Positions 1 to 7,972 of a stretch of 16,635 nucleotides of DNA are shown here, in pieces; position 1 is the first letter of the stretch; the number at the start of each line of letters is the position of its first letter. This DNA comes from JBFKMV01 sp041629655 (GTDB lineage Bacteria > Acidobacteriota > Polarisedimenticolia > Polarisedimenticolales > Polarisedimenticolaceae), in assembly GCA_041629655.1 (NCBI GenBank), contig JBFKMV010000112.1, forward strand, positions 1 through 16,635, in the 5' to 3' direction. The notes below the pieces were generated by a model. It was not told the DNA's origin. It did no database searches and saw nothing but the letters and a program-made list of their open reading frames with translations. The position numbers and the translations under genes were made by a program.

Positions 1-852
1 GACAACTGCGACCTGGCCGTGAACCCCGGACAGGAGAACAACGACGGCGACGCGGACGGCGACGCCTGCGACGCCGACGACGACAACGACGGCGTCGCGG
101 ACGTGGCGGACTGCGACACTTTCGACGGCTCGGTCTCGGTCGTGGCCGGACCGGTCGGCCCGACGCTCAAGCTGCGCCGGGAGATGCCGGGCAGCGACAA
201 CACGATCCTGGAATGGCGGCGCGGCGTGCAGGGGCACACCAGCAACGTCTACCGCGGGACGATCGGACCCGGCGGATGGACCTACGACGAGTCGTGCTTC
301 GACGCCGAGACTCCCGCGACCCAGAGCTCGGACCTGGCGGTGCCGCTTCCGGGAGAGGCTTACTACTACTTCGTCAGCGCCAAGAACAGCTGCGGCGAGA
401 GCCGGATGGGCCAGGACCTTCAGGGCGCCGTCGAGAACGACCTGTTCCCCGCGACGGCCTGCCCGACGCAGGCCGCGGACAGCGATCTGGACGGGAAGCC
501 GGACCTCTCGGACAACTGTCCGGAGGACTCGAACGCCGGACAGGCCGACGCCGACCTGGACTTCATCGGGGACGCGTGCGACACCTGCGTCAACGACGCG
601 GCCAACGACGCGGACGGGGACGGCGTCTGCGCCGACGTGGACAACTGCCCCAACGACGCCAACCCGGCGCAGACCGACACCGACGGGGACGGTCAGGGTG
701 ACGTCTGCGACACCGACGACGACAACGACGGCGTTCTGGACGAGGCGGACAACTGCCCGCTGGACGCCAACCCCGGCCAGGAGGACGAGGACGGGGACGG
801 GCTCGGCGACGCCTGCGACCCCTGCCTGGGGGATCCGACGAACACCTGCTGA
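1..852 (+). CDS. TSP3-repeat secreted protein with Fn3-like domain, C-terminal part (5' truncated)
   Basis: The reading frame is open from base 1, so the true start lies outside the window; the last 283 residues are visible. Order: the end of a TSP3 array (about residues 1-36, Cys pairs flanking an Asp-rich calcium loop, then a DADDDNDGV linker); an Fn3-like beta domain (about 37-157) opening with DCDTFDG and closing with a YYYFVSAKNSCGES strand; then further TSP3 units (about 158-280) ending in CLGDPTNTC. TSP3 repeats bind calcium through Asp/Asn side chains and are stiffened by disulfides, so the protein is expected to act outside the cell. The Fn3-like domain matches the C-terminus of the next gene in layout (DC-x-x-FDG entry, paired cysteines, aromatic last strand), so the two are probably paralogues or share a domain module. 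No C-terminal sorting signal is visible. The precise function is unknown; a structural or adhesive role is inferred. Confidence 0.85.
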   Translation, partial: DNCDLAVNPGQENNDGDADGDACDADDDNDGVADVADCDTFDGSVSVVAGPVGPTLKLRREMPGSDNTILEWRRGVQGHTSNVYRGTIGPGGWTYDESCFDAETPATQSSDLAVPLPGEAYYYFVSAKNSCGESRMGQDLQGAVENDLFPATACPTQAADSDLDGKPDLSDNCPEDSNAGQADADLDFIGDACDTCVNDAANDADGDGVCADVDNCPNDANPAQTDTDGDGQGDVCDTDDDNDGVLDEADNCPLDANPGQEDEDGDGLGDACDPCLGDPTNTC

Positions 853-880
853 GCATCGGGTGATGCAGATTCCGGTTGCC

Positions 881-899
881 GCGGCGACGTTGTCGCCGT
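881..899 (+). terminator. Hairpin 29 nt after the stop of the upstream TSP3 gene
   Basis: A perfect 7-bp stem CGGCGAC / GTCGCCG (882-888 and 892-898) closes on a GTT loop, with one possible extra G-U pair at its base. It lies shortly downstream of the TGA at 850-852. No T-tract follows, so it is not a classic intrinsic terminator. It could be a Rho-associated 3' end structure or simply protect the mRNA end. Confidence 0.4.
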
Positions 900-992
900 A
901 CCATTCGGCCGAAATCCGCACACGGAGACCGGGGAGGGGGTTCCGAGCCGGGTGACGCGATCGATGTTCGCCGGCCCGGATTCCGTTCCTAT

Positions 993-1010
993 CGCGGGCT
1001 CGAGCCCGCG
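993..1010. promoter_or_regulatory. 18-bp perfect palindrome abutting the ribosome binding site of the giant gene
   Basis: CGCGGGCTCGAGCCCGCG is a perfect inverted repeat. Its last base is followed directly by GGAGG (1011-1015), the Shine-Dalgarno sequence of the gene starting at 1025. In RNA it would fold as a 7-bp GC stem with a UCGA loop right beside the ribosome site. As DNA it could be a dimeric repressor site. Either role is inference. I saw no convincing -35/-10 pair between 853 and 1024, so the promoter of this gene remains unplaced. Confidence 0.4.
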
Positions 1011-1024
1011 GGAGGTTGCTCCCG

Positions 1025-4000
1025 ATGCCCCGTCCGGTCCCCCCGCCGGTGGTGCCCGCTCCCCCCCGTTCGTTCAAGCACCGATCAGCGCAGACGCGAT
1101 GCTCGTCGTGGCTACCGGGCGTGCTGCTGATCGTTGCCGGCGCCTCTGCCGCCCAAGCGCAACTCGCGTTCGAGGTCGTCGACCTGGCCGCCGACGGCCA
1201 GGACTTCACCCTGTTCGGCATCACCGACGACGACCGCGCCGGTCTTCCGGTGCTGCTGGCGGACCTCGACGGCGACGGATTCGAGGACATGGTGATCGGG
1301 ACCCCCGGCGGCGACGGTCCGTCCAACGCGCGGGGCCCGGACACGGGTGAGCTGTACATCCGCTTCGGCGCGCCGAGCTACCCCCCGACCCAGGATCTGT
1401 TCACCTCCCCGGGCGACGTGACGATCTACGGCGTCGACGACACCGACCGCTTTCCCGGCTCCCTGGCCAGTGGCGACCTCAACGGCGACGGGATCGCGGA
1501 CCTCGTGATCGGGTTGCCGTTGGGCGACGGCGCGAACAACGCCCGGCCCAACTGCGGTGAGGTCTACGTGGTCTACGGCCGCAGGGTCTGGGATGCGGTG
1601 CTCGATCTGAAGAGCGCCGATCCCGCCGCCACCAACGCGGACGTCACGATCTTCGGTGCCGCCACGGGCGATCAGTTCGGGCGGTCGGTGGCGGTCGGTG
1701 ACGTCAACGGCGACGGAATCGACGACCTGGCGGTGGGCGCCCCGGGCTGGGACAGCGCTCCGAACGCGGGCTCCGGGTACCTGTTCTACGGGGGAGCGCT
1801 GCCGGCGACGCTCAACCTGGCGAGCACGGGCGCGGCCGACGTGGTCATCCGCGGCGTGGACCAGGACGACTTCACGGGACGCCGGATCGCGGTCGGGGAC
1901 TTCAACGGCGACGCCTTCGCCGACGTGGCGATCGCGGTTCCCGGAGGTGACGGCAGCAGCGGCGATCCGCGCACCGACTCCGGGGAGATCGCGTTCGTCT
2001 TCGGCAGCGCTGCGCTGCCCGCGACGATCGCGCTGGCGACCGACGCCTCGCTGCGGGTGTTCGGAGCCGACCGTTTCGACGGCGCCGGCCAGGCGCTGGC
2101 GTTCGGTAACCTGAACGGGGACGGCTTCGACGACCTGGCCATCGCCAGCGAGCTGGCCGACGGCCCGGACGGCACGCGCACCACCGCGGGCGAGGTGGCG
2201 GTGCTGTTCGGCCAAGCGTCGCCCCCGGCGACCCTCGACCTGCGCATCGACGCCGACCTGATCGTGTACGGCGCCGAGGCCGGCGACTCGCTCGGGTTCG
2301 CCCTGGCCCTGGGCAACGTCAACGGCGAGGACGAGTACTTCGACGGCGGCCTCGGAGACTTCGTGCGGGTCGAGCTGGACGACCTGATCCTGGGTGCGCC
2401 GAGCGCCGACGGGCCGACCTTCAACTGCAATCCGGCCGTCCCGGGCCAGTGCCGCCTCGACGCAGGCGACCTGTACGTGATCCACGGCGAGGACGCCCGC
2501 TACCAGTTGTTGCCGGCGGTGATCGACCTCCGCGTCAGCCTGGTCGAGGTGTGGTTCCACGGAGCAGACGAGGGCGATCTGCTGGGCATCGCCGTGGCGG
2601 CGGGGGACGCCAACGGCGACGGCGTGGAGGAGATCCTGGCCGGGCTCGAAAGCGCCGACGGCCCGTCCAACCTGCGGCCGCAGGCGGGCGACGCCTGGCT
2701 GCTCTCGGCCGTGGACACGGACAACGACCTGCGGCGGGGTCTGGGGGACAACTGCCCGGCGACCTACAACCCGAACCAGTTCGACGACGACGCCGACGGT
2801 ATCGGCAACGCCTGCGACGTGTGCATCGACGATCCGGACCCCGCTCAGGGTGACAACGACGGCGATTGCCCGGATCCGTTCGTCCAGGGCACCGAGTGCG
2901 GGGATGCGTGCGACGCCGATGACGACAACGACGGCGTGCCGGACGGCGCCGACAACTGCCCGCGGGTCGCCAACAGCGGCCAGGCGAATTCCGACGGCGA
3001 CACCCACGGCGACGCGTGCGACAACTGCCCGGCGCTGGCCAACCAGGACCAGGCGGACGCCGACGGCGACGGCGCGGGCGATCCGTGCGATGCCGATGAC
3101 GACAACGACGGCGTGCTGGACGCGGCCGACAACTGTGCGGCCGTGGCGAACGCGGGGCAGGAGAACAGCGACGGCGACGGCCTCGGAGATGCGTGCGACA
3201 ACTGCCCGGACGATTCGAACCCGAGCCAGGCGGACGGCGACGGCGACGGGGCCGGCGACGCCTGCGACAACTGCGCGCAGACGTTCAACGTGTCCCAGGC
3301 GGACTTCGACGGGGACGGGATCGGCGACGTCTGCGACAACTGCCGCGAGGACGCCAACGCCGGCCAGGACGACGGGGACGCCGACGGCGTGGGCGACGCG
3401 TGCGACAACTGCGTCGCCGACGTCAACGCCGACCAGTCCGACAACGACGGGGACGGGGTCGGTAACGCCTGTGACATCTGCCCCGGCGCCGCCGACGCCT
3501 CCCAGACCGACGCCGACGGGGACGGGATCGGCAACGCCTGCGACAACTGCGTCAACGATGCCAACCCGGATCAGCACGACGCCGACAACGACCTCGTCGG
3601 CGACGTGTGCGATTCGGATCGCGACGGCGACGGCATCGGTAACGGGAGCGACAACTGCCCCGACGTGAAAAACCCCACACAGTCCGATCCCGACGGCGAC
3701 CTGCTCGGAAGCGCCTGCGACAACTGCCCCGACAGCGACAACGGCGGGCAGGAGGACGGAGACGGTGACGGCGTCGGAGACGCCTGCGACAACTGTGACG
3801 GTACGCCGAACCCGGCGCAGCGCGACACCGACGGCGACGGTCTGGGCAACGACTGCGACGACGACGACGACGGCGACGGGATTGCGGACGGGGCCGACAA
3901 CTGCCCGTTTGCGGCCAACCCGTCGCAGAACGATGCGGACGGCGACGGCGTGGGCGATCCCTGCGACTTCACGCTGGTCGACCAGGGCCTCGGCGCCGCG

Positions 4001-7000
4001 GACGTGCTGCTGCTCGGCGCGGACCCCGTCGACCAGGCCGGCGAGGCGGTCGCCGCGGGCGACCTGAACGGCGACGGGGTGGTCGATCTGGTGATCGGAG
4101 CCCCGCTGTCCAGCGGCCCGGCCAACACGCGCGAGCAGGCGGGCGAGGTCCACATCTACTTCGGTCGCGAGACGTGGGTCAGCCCGGTCGACCTGGGCAC
4201 CGAGCCGGGGGACGTGGTGATCTTCGGCGCAGGCGCGCGCGACGTCCTCGGCCGGTCGATCGCCATCGGCGACTTCAACGGAGACGGTCTGAGCGATCTC
4301 GTTCTTCCGTCGTCGTTTGCCGACGGCCCGTCGGATGGGCGGAACCGCGCCGGCGAGGTCTACGTGCTGCTGGGCCGGACCACGTGGCCCCCGACGATCG
4401 ACCTCGACATCGGGGACGGCTCGCGCACCGCCGCGGACGTGACCGTGTTCGGCCGGACCGAGTCGGACCGGCTCGGGCAGTCCGTCGCCGTCGGCGACGT
4501 GAACGCCGACGGGTTCGGCGACCTGGTGCTGGGCGCGACCGGCGCCGACGGAGGTTCCGACAGCTGTGCCCGCTGCGGCGATGTCTACGTGATCTTCGGT
4601 GAGGCCGCTCCGGCGACGGTCTACGATCTCGAGGCGGCCGGAGTCGCCGACCTGGAGCTGTACGGCGAGAACACCGACGACCTGTTCGGCTGGACGGTCA
4701 CCACGCTCGACTTCGACGGCGACGGGATCGAGGACATCGCGGTCGCAGCGACGGCCTACGACACCGCAAGCGCGACCGAGGCGGGACGGATCTACGTCGT
4801 GCCAGGGTCCGGGTCGCTGGGCGGGACCCGCAACATGGCCCTCGACGAATTCCTCGTGGCCTACGACGGGATCGAACTCGGGGATCAGGTCGGCGCCGCG
4901 CTGGCGTACGGCGAGTTCGGCGACGACGCGGGCGCTTGCGCGACCTGTCGGGACCTGGTGGTCGCGGCGCCGGACGCCGACGGCCCGACGGGCCCGGATC
5001 GTCGCGATTCGGCCGGAGCGATCTACGTCATCCGCGGCCGCTCCGATCTCGCGGCGGGAACGGTGCTGTCCCTGGAGGATGCCGCGACCCCTCCGTTCGA
5101 CCTGCTGACCACGCTCTACGGCGCACGCACGCTGGATCGCATCGGCGACGCCCTGACCGTGGGTGACGTGAACGACGACGGTCGGGACGACCTGTTGATC
5201 GGCGCGCCGATCGCCGGAGTGCCGGCCCCGGACCGCTTCGCGGCGGGCCGGATGCTCGTGTACCACGGCGTTGCCGCCTGGCCGCAGCAGATCGACGCGT
5301 TGTTCGACGAGCCGGACCTGGTGATGTACGGCGCCGCCGACGGCGACAATCTCGGCATCAGCGTCGCGGCCGGAGACGTCAACGGCGACGGCTTCGACGA
5401 CACGATCAGCGGCGCCGTGCTGAGCCTCCCGGCCGGCCGCGAGTTCGCCGGCGGGGTCTACCTGTTCTCGCCGGTGGACACGGACGGCGACGGGATCCGC
5501 AACCTCGCCGACGGGTGTCCCGAGCTGTTCGATCCCGCACAGACCGATACCGACGGCGACGGGCGGGGAGATCCCTGCGACAACTGTCCCGCGGCGGCGA
5601 ACCGCAAGCAGCTCGATTCCGACGGCGATGGCCTGGGAGACGTGTGCGACGACGACGATGACGACGACGGCGTTCCCGACGCCACCGACAACTGCCCGCT
5701 GATCCTGAACCCGGGACAGCAAAACGCCGACGGGGACGCGCCGGGCGACGCCTGCGACAACTGTCCGCTGGTCGCGAACGACGGCCAGCTCGACACCGAC
5801 GGAGACACGGTCGGCGACGCCTGCGACAGCGACGACGACGACGACGGAACGCCCGACGGGACGGACAACTGTCCGCTGCGGTCCAACGCCGGCCAGGAGG
5901 ACGCGGACGGTGACGGTCTGGGCGACGTCTGCGACAACTGCGCCGACGACGCCAATTCCGGACAGGCCGACGGCGACGGGGACGGTGTCGGCGACGTCTG
6001 CGACAACTGCGACGGCAGCCCGAACTTCACGCAGAGCGATACGGACGGCGACGGCCTGGGGGACGTCTGCGACAACTGCCCCGGCGCGGCCAACGAGGGC
6101 CAGCAGGACAACGACGGCGACGGGGCCGGCGATCCCTGCGACCCGGACGACGACAACGACGGCGTCCCGGACGACGGCAACGCCTCCGGCTCACCGAACG
6201 ACGCTCCCTGTGCGACGAACCAGAAGATCAGCTGCGACGACAACTGCCGCCTGACGCCCAACCCGGACCAGCGCGACACCAACCGGGACGGGGCCGGGGA
6301 CGTCTGCGACGACGACGACGACGGCGACGGCAAGCTGGACGTCAACGACAACTGTCCGCTGGTCGCCAACCCGAGTCAGCAGGACGGCGACGGCGACGGC
6401 ATCGGCAACGCCTGCGACAACTGCAACGGGCTGTCGAACCCGGACCAGCGTGACACGGACGGTGACGGTGCCGGTGACGCCTGTGACGCTGACGACGACA
6501 ACGACGGCGAGCTCGACGGCACCGACAACTGCCCGACCGTCGCCAACGCGAGCCAGGCCGACGGTGACGGTGACGGCGTGGGTGACGCCTGCGACAACTG
6601 CCCGGTGCTGTCCAACGCCTCGCAGCTGGACAGCGACGGCGACGCGGTCGGCGACCCCTGCGACAACTGTCCGGCCGCGGCCGACACGACCCAGACCGAC
6701 ACCGACGGTGACGGGGCCGGCGACGTGTGCGACGGCGACGACGACGACGACGGGGTTCTCGACGACGGCGACGGGAGCGGGACGGCTGGCGACGCGCCCT
6801 GCGCGGCAGGCGCGGTCGCGGGTTGCGACGACAACTGCCGGACCACGGTCAACCCGGCGCAACCGGACCTGGACGGTGACGGCGTGGGGGACGACTGCGA
6901 CAACTGTTCCGGGACGCAGAACGCGACGCAGTCGGACGCGGACGGCGACGGCTTCGGCGACCCCTGCGACAACTGTCCCGAGGTCTCCAGCGCGTCACAG

Positions 7001-7966
7001 CTGGACACCGACGGGGACGGTCTCGGCGACGCCTGCGACACGGACGACGACGACGACGGGGTGCCGGACGTCAACGACAACTGCCCGACCGCGGTCAACT
7101 CGAGCCAGCTCGACGGCGACAACGACGGGCGCGGGGATGCCTGCGACAACTGCGTCACGGTGATGAATCCCGAGCAGTCCGACTCCGACGCCGACGGACG
7201 GGGCAACCTGTGCGACAACTGCCCGAACAGCCCGAACTTCGACCAGCGCGACACCGATGGAGACACGCTGGGGGATGCCTGCGACGCTGACGACGATGCG
7301 GACGGCGTCGCCGACGGGGCCGACAACTGCCCGCTGCTGGCCAACGCGGGGCAGCTGGACGCCGACGGGGACGGGGTGGGGGATGCCTGCGACAACTGCT
7401 CCGCCGAGCCCAACCTCGCGCAGACCGACGCCGACGGCGACGGCCTCGGCGACGCCTGCGACAACTGCGTGCTGGCGGCCAATCCGGCACAGCAGGACTT
7501 CGACGCTGACGGCGCCGGCGACGCCTGCGATGCCGACGACGACGACGACGGGACGCCGGATACCACGGACTGCGCTCCGTTCGACGGCACGCTGCGCGCC
7601 GTCCCGACGACGGTGACGGGTCTGCGGCTGGTCCGCGTCGGCGCTGCCGACGTTCAGCTGCAATGGGACGATCAGGACGCGATCGCGGGCACGGGGACGG
7701 CGTACGACCTCGTCACGGGCTTCCTGGCCGCGCTGCGCGGCGCCCGGGACTATCGCGGCGCGACCTGCCTGGCGAACGACCATGCGGCGAGCCCCTACGT
7801 CGACACGCGGGGGGCGCCGGGGGCGGGCCAGGCCCATTACTACCTGCTGCGGGCCCAGAACGGGTGCGGGACCGCGAGCTACGGCGACAGCGGTGAGGTT
7901 CCCGACCCCCGGGACGGTCTCGAGGACGGAGCGACGTCGCTGCCGGACCCGGACCCCTGTCCGTGA
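1025..7966 (+). CDS. Giant exported protein: two FG-GAP propellers, two TSP3 arrays and an Fn3-like domain
   Basis: This 2313-residue protein starts at ATG 1025, nine bases after GGAGG; an in-frame TTG at 1016 touches that motif and is unlikely. Residues 1-45 are a long signal peptide (basic RSFKHR region, WLPGVLLIVAGASA core, AQA|Q cleavage). Residues 47-562 form seven FG-GAP blades of the type 'DVTIFG..GD.FG', DxNGDGxxD calcium loop, 'GAP', 'AGEVYVxFG', as in integrin alpha heads. Residues 564-981 are a TSP3 array of 15 units; 982-1483 are a second seven-blade propeller; 1485-2181 are a second TSP3 array of 23 units; 2182-2313 are an Fn3-like domain. The TSP3 arrays are extremely acidic and nearly free of lysine. 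Calcium-stabilised adhesion or surface structure is the likely role; the ligand is unknown. No membrane anchor or sorting tail is seen. The gene ends six bases before the convergent HEAT gene. Confidence 0.9.
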   Translation: MPRPVPPPVVPAPPRSFKHRSAQTRCSSWLPGVLLIVAGASAAQAQLAFEVVDLAADGQDFTLFGITDDDRAGLPVLLADLDGDGFEDMVIGTPGGDGPSNARGPDTGELYIRFGAPSYPPTQDLFTSPGDVTIYGVDDTDRFPGSLASGDLNGDGIADLVIGLPLGDGANNARPNCGEVYVVYGRRVWDAVLDLKSADPAATNADVTIFGAATGDQFGRSVAVGDVNGDGIDDLAVGAPGWDSAPNAGSGYLFYGGALPATLNLASTGAADVVIRGVDQDDFTGRRIAVGDFNGDAFADVAIAVPGGDGSSGDPRTDSGEIAFVFGSAALPATIALATDASLRVFGADRFDGAGQALAFGNLNGDGFDDLAIASELADGPDGTRTTAGEVAVLFGQASPPATLDLRIDADLIVYGAEAGDSLGFALALGNVNGEDEYFDGGLGDFVRVELDDLILGAPSADGPTFNCNPAVPGQCRLDAGDLYVIHGEDARYQLLPAVIDLRVSLVEVWFHGADEGDLLGIAVAAGDANGDGVEEILAGLESADGPSNLRPQAGDAWLLSAVDTDNDLRRGLGDNCPATYNPNQFDDDADGIGNACDVCIDDPDPAQGDNDGDCPDPFVQGTECGDACDADDDNDGVPDGADNCPRVANSGQANSDGDTHGDACDNCPALANQDQADADGDGAGDPCDADDDNDGVLDAADNCAAVANAGQENSDGDGLGDACDNCPDDSNPSQADGDGDGAGDACDNCAQTFNVSQADFDGDGIGDVCDNCREDANAGQDDGDADGVGDACDNCVADVNADQSDNDGDGVGNACDICPGAADASQTDADGDGIGNACDNCVNDANPDQHDADNDLVGDVCDSDRDGDGIGNGSDNCPDVKNPTQSDPDGDLLGSACDNCPDSDNGGQEDGDGDGVGDACDNCDGTPNPAQRDTDGDGLGNDCDDDDDGDGIADGADNCPFAANPSQNDADGDGVGDPCDFTLVDQGLGAADVLLLGADPVDQAGEAVAAGDLNGDGVVDLVIGAPLSSGPANTREQAGEVHIYFGRETWVSPVDLGTEPGDVVIFGAGARDVLGRSIAIGDFNGDGLSDLVLPSSFADGPSDGRNRAGEVYVLLGRTTWPPTIDLDIGDGSRTAADVTVFGRTESDRLGQSVAVGDVNADGFGDLVLGATGADGGSDSCARCGDVYVIFGEAAPATVYDLEAAGVADLELYGENTDDLFGWTVTTLDFDGDGIEDIAVAATAYDTASATEAGRIYVVPGSGSLGGTRNMALDEFLVAYDGIELGDQVGAALAYGEFGDDAGACATCRDLVVAAPDADGPTGPDRRDSAGAIYVIRGRSDLAAGTVLSLEDAATPPFDLLTTLYGARTLDRIGDALTVGDVNDDGRDDLLIGAPIAGVPAPDRFAAGRMLVYHGVAAWPQQIDALFDEPDLVMYGAADGDNLGISVAAGDVNGDGFDDTISGAVLSLPAGREFAGGVYLFSPVDTDGDGIRNLADGCPELFDPAQTDTDGDGRGDPCDNCPAAANRKQLDSDGDGLGDVCDDDDDDDGVPDATDNCPLILNPGQQNADGDAPGDACDNCPLVANDGQLDTDGDTVGDACDSDDDDDGTPDGTDNCPLRSNAGQEDADGDGLGDVCDNCADDANSGQADGDGDGVGDVCDNCDGSPNFTQSDTDGDGLGDVCDNCPGAANEGQQDNDGDGAGDPCDPDDDNDGVPDDGNASGSPNDAPCATNQKISCDDNCRLTPNPDQRDTNRDGAGDVCDDDDDGDGKLDVNDNCPLVANPSQQDGDGDGIGNACDNCNGLSNPDQRDTDGDGAGDACDADDDNDGELDGTDNCPTVANASQADGDGDGVGDACDNCPVLSNASQLDSDGDAVGDPCDNCPAAADTTQTDTDGDGAGDVCDGDDDDDGVLDDGDGSGTAGDAPCAAGAVAGCDDNCRTTVNPAQPDLDGDGVGDDCDNCSGTQNATQSDADGDGFGDPCDNCPEVSSASQLDTDGDGLGDACDTDDDDDGVPDVNDNCPTAVNSSQLDGDNDGRGDACDNCVTVMNPEQSDSDADGRGNLCDNCPNSPNFDQRDTDGDTLGDACDADDDADGVADGADNCPLLANAGQLDADGDGVGDACDNCSAEPNLAQTDADGDGLGDACDNCVLAANPAQQDFDADGAGDACDADDDDDGTPDTTDCAPFDGTLRAVPTTVTGLRLVRVGAADVQLQWDDQDAIAGTGTAYDLVTGFLAALRGARDYRGATCLANDHAASPYVDTRGAPGAGQAHYYLLRAQNGCGTASYGDSGEVPDPRDGLEDGATSLPDPDPCP
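2711..3967 (+). repeat. TSP3 coding repeat array 1 (15 units)
   Basis: This is a tandem array of about 69-nt units encoding 23 residues each. The pattern is NCPxxxNxxQ, then DxDGDGxGDACD, so consecutive units meet at CDNC. I count 15 cysteine-paired units; four are followed by a 12-residue D-rich linker such as ADDDNDGVPDGA (after units 2, 4, 11 and 14). Unit 2 is expanded and carries an extra Cys. This resembles the mix of C-type and short N-type motifs in eukaryotic thrombospondins. The array joins the two propellers. Confidence 0.88.
5477..7567 (+). repeat. TSP3 coding repeat array 2 (23 units)
   Basis: This is the second tandem array, with the same 23-residue unit as array 1. I count 23 units, with Asp-rich linkers after units 2, 4, 8, 9, 11, 14, 17, 20 and 23. 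The linkers after units 8 and 14 carry related insertions (DDGNASGS... and DDGDGSGT...) that each bring an extra cysteine pair and are both followed by DDNCR. The array connects propeller 2 to the Fn3-like C-terminal domain. Confidence 0.88.
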
Positions 7967-7972
7967 GCCCGC

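Noticed and set aside
1112..5722. A 1536-codon open frame on the minus strand opposite the giant gene
   Set aside because: It mirrors the GAC/GGC-rich repeats on the other strand, gives a low-complexity Val/Ala/Arg product with no domain, and has no start signal. The plus-strand frame has clear domains.
2711..7567. Regular repeats that could be mistaken for a CRISPR array
   Set aside because: The 69-nt period is a coding repeat with conserved Asp/Cys pattern; there are no unique spacers and no cas genes.
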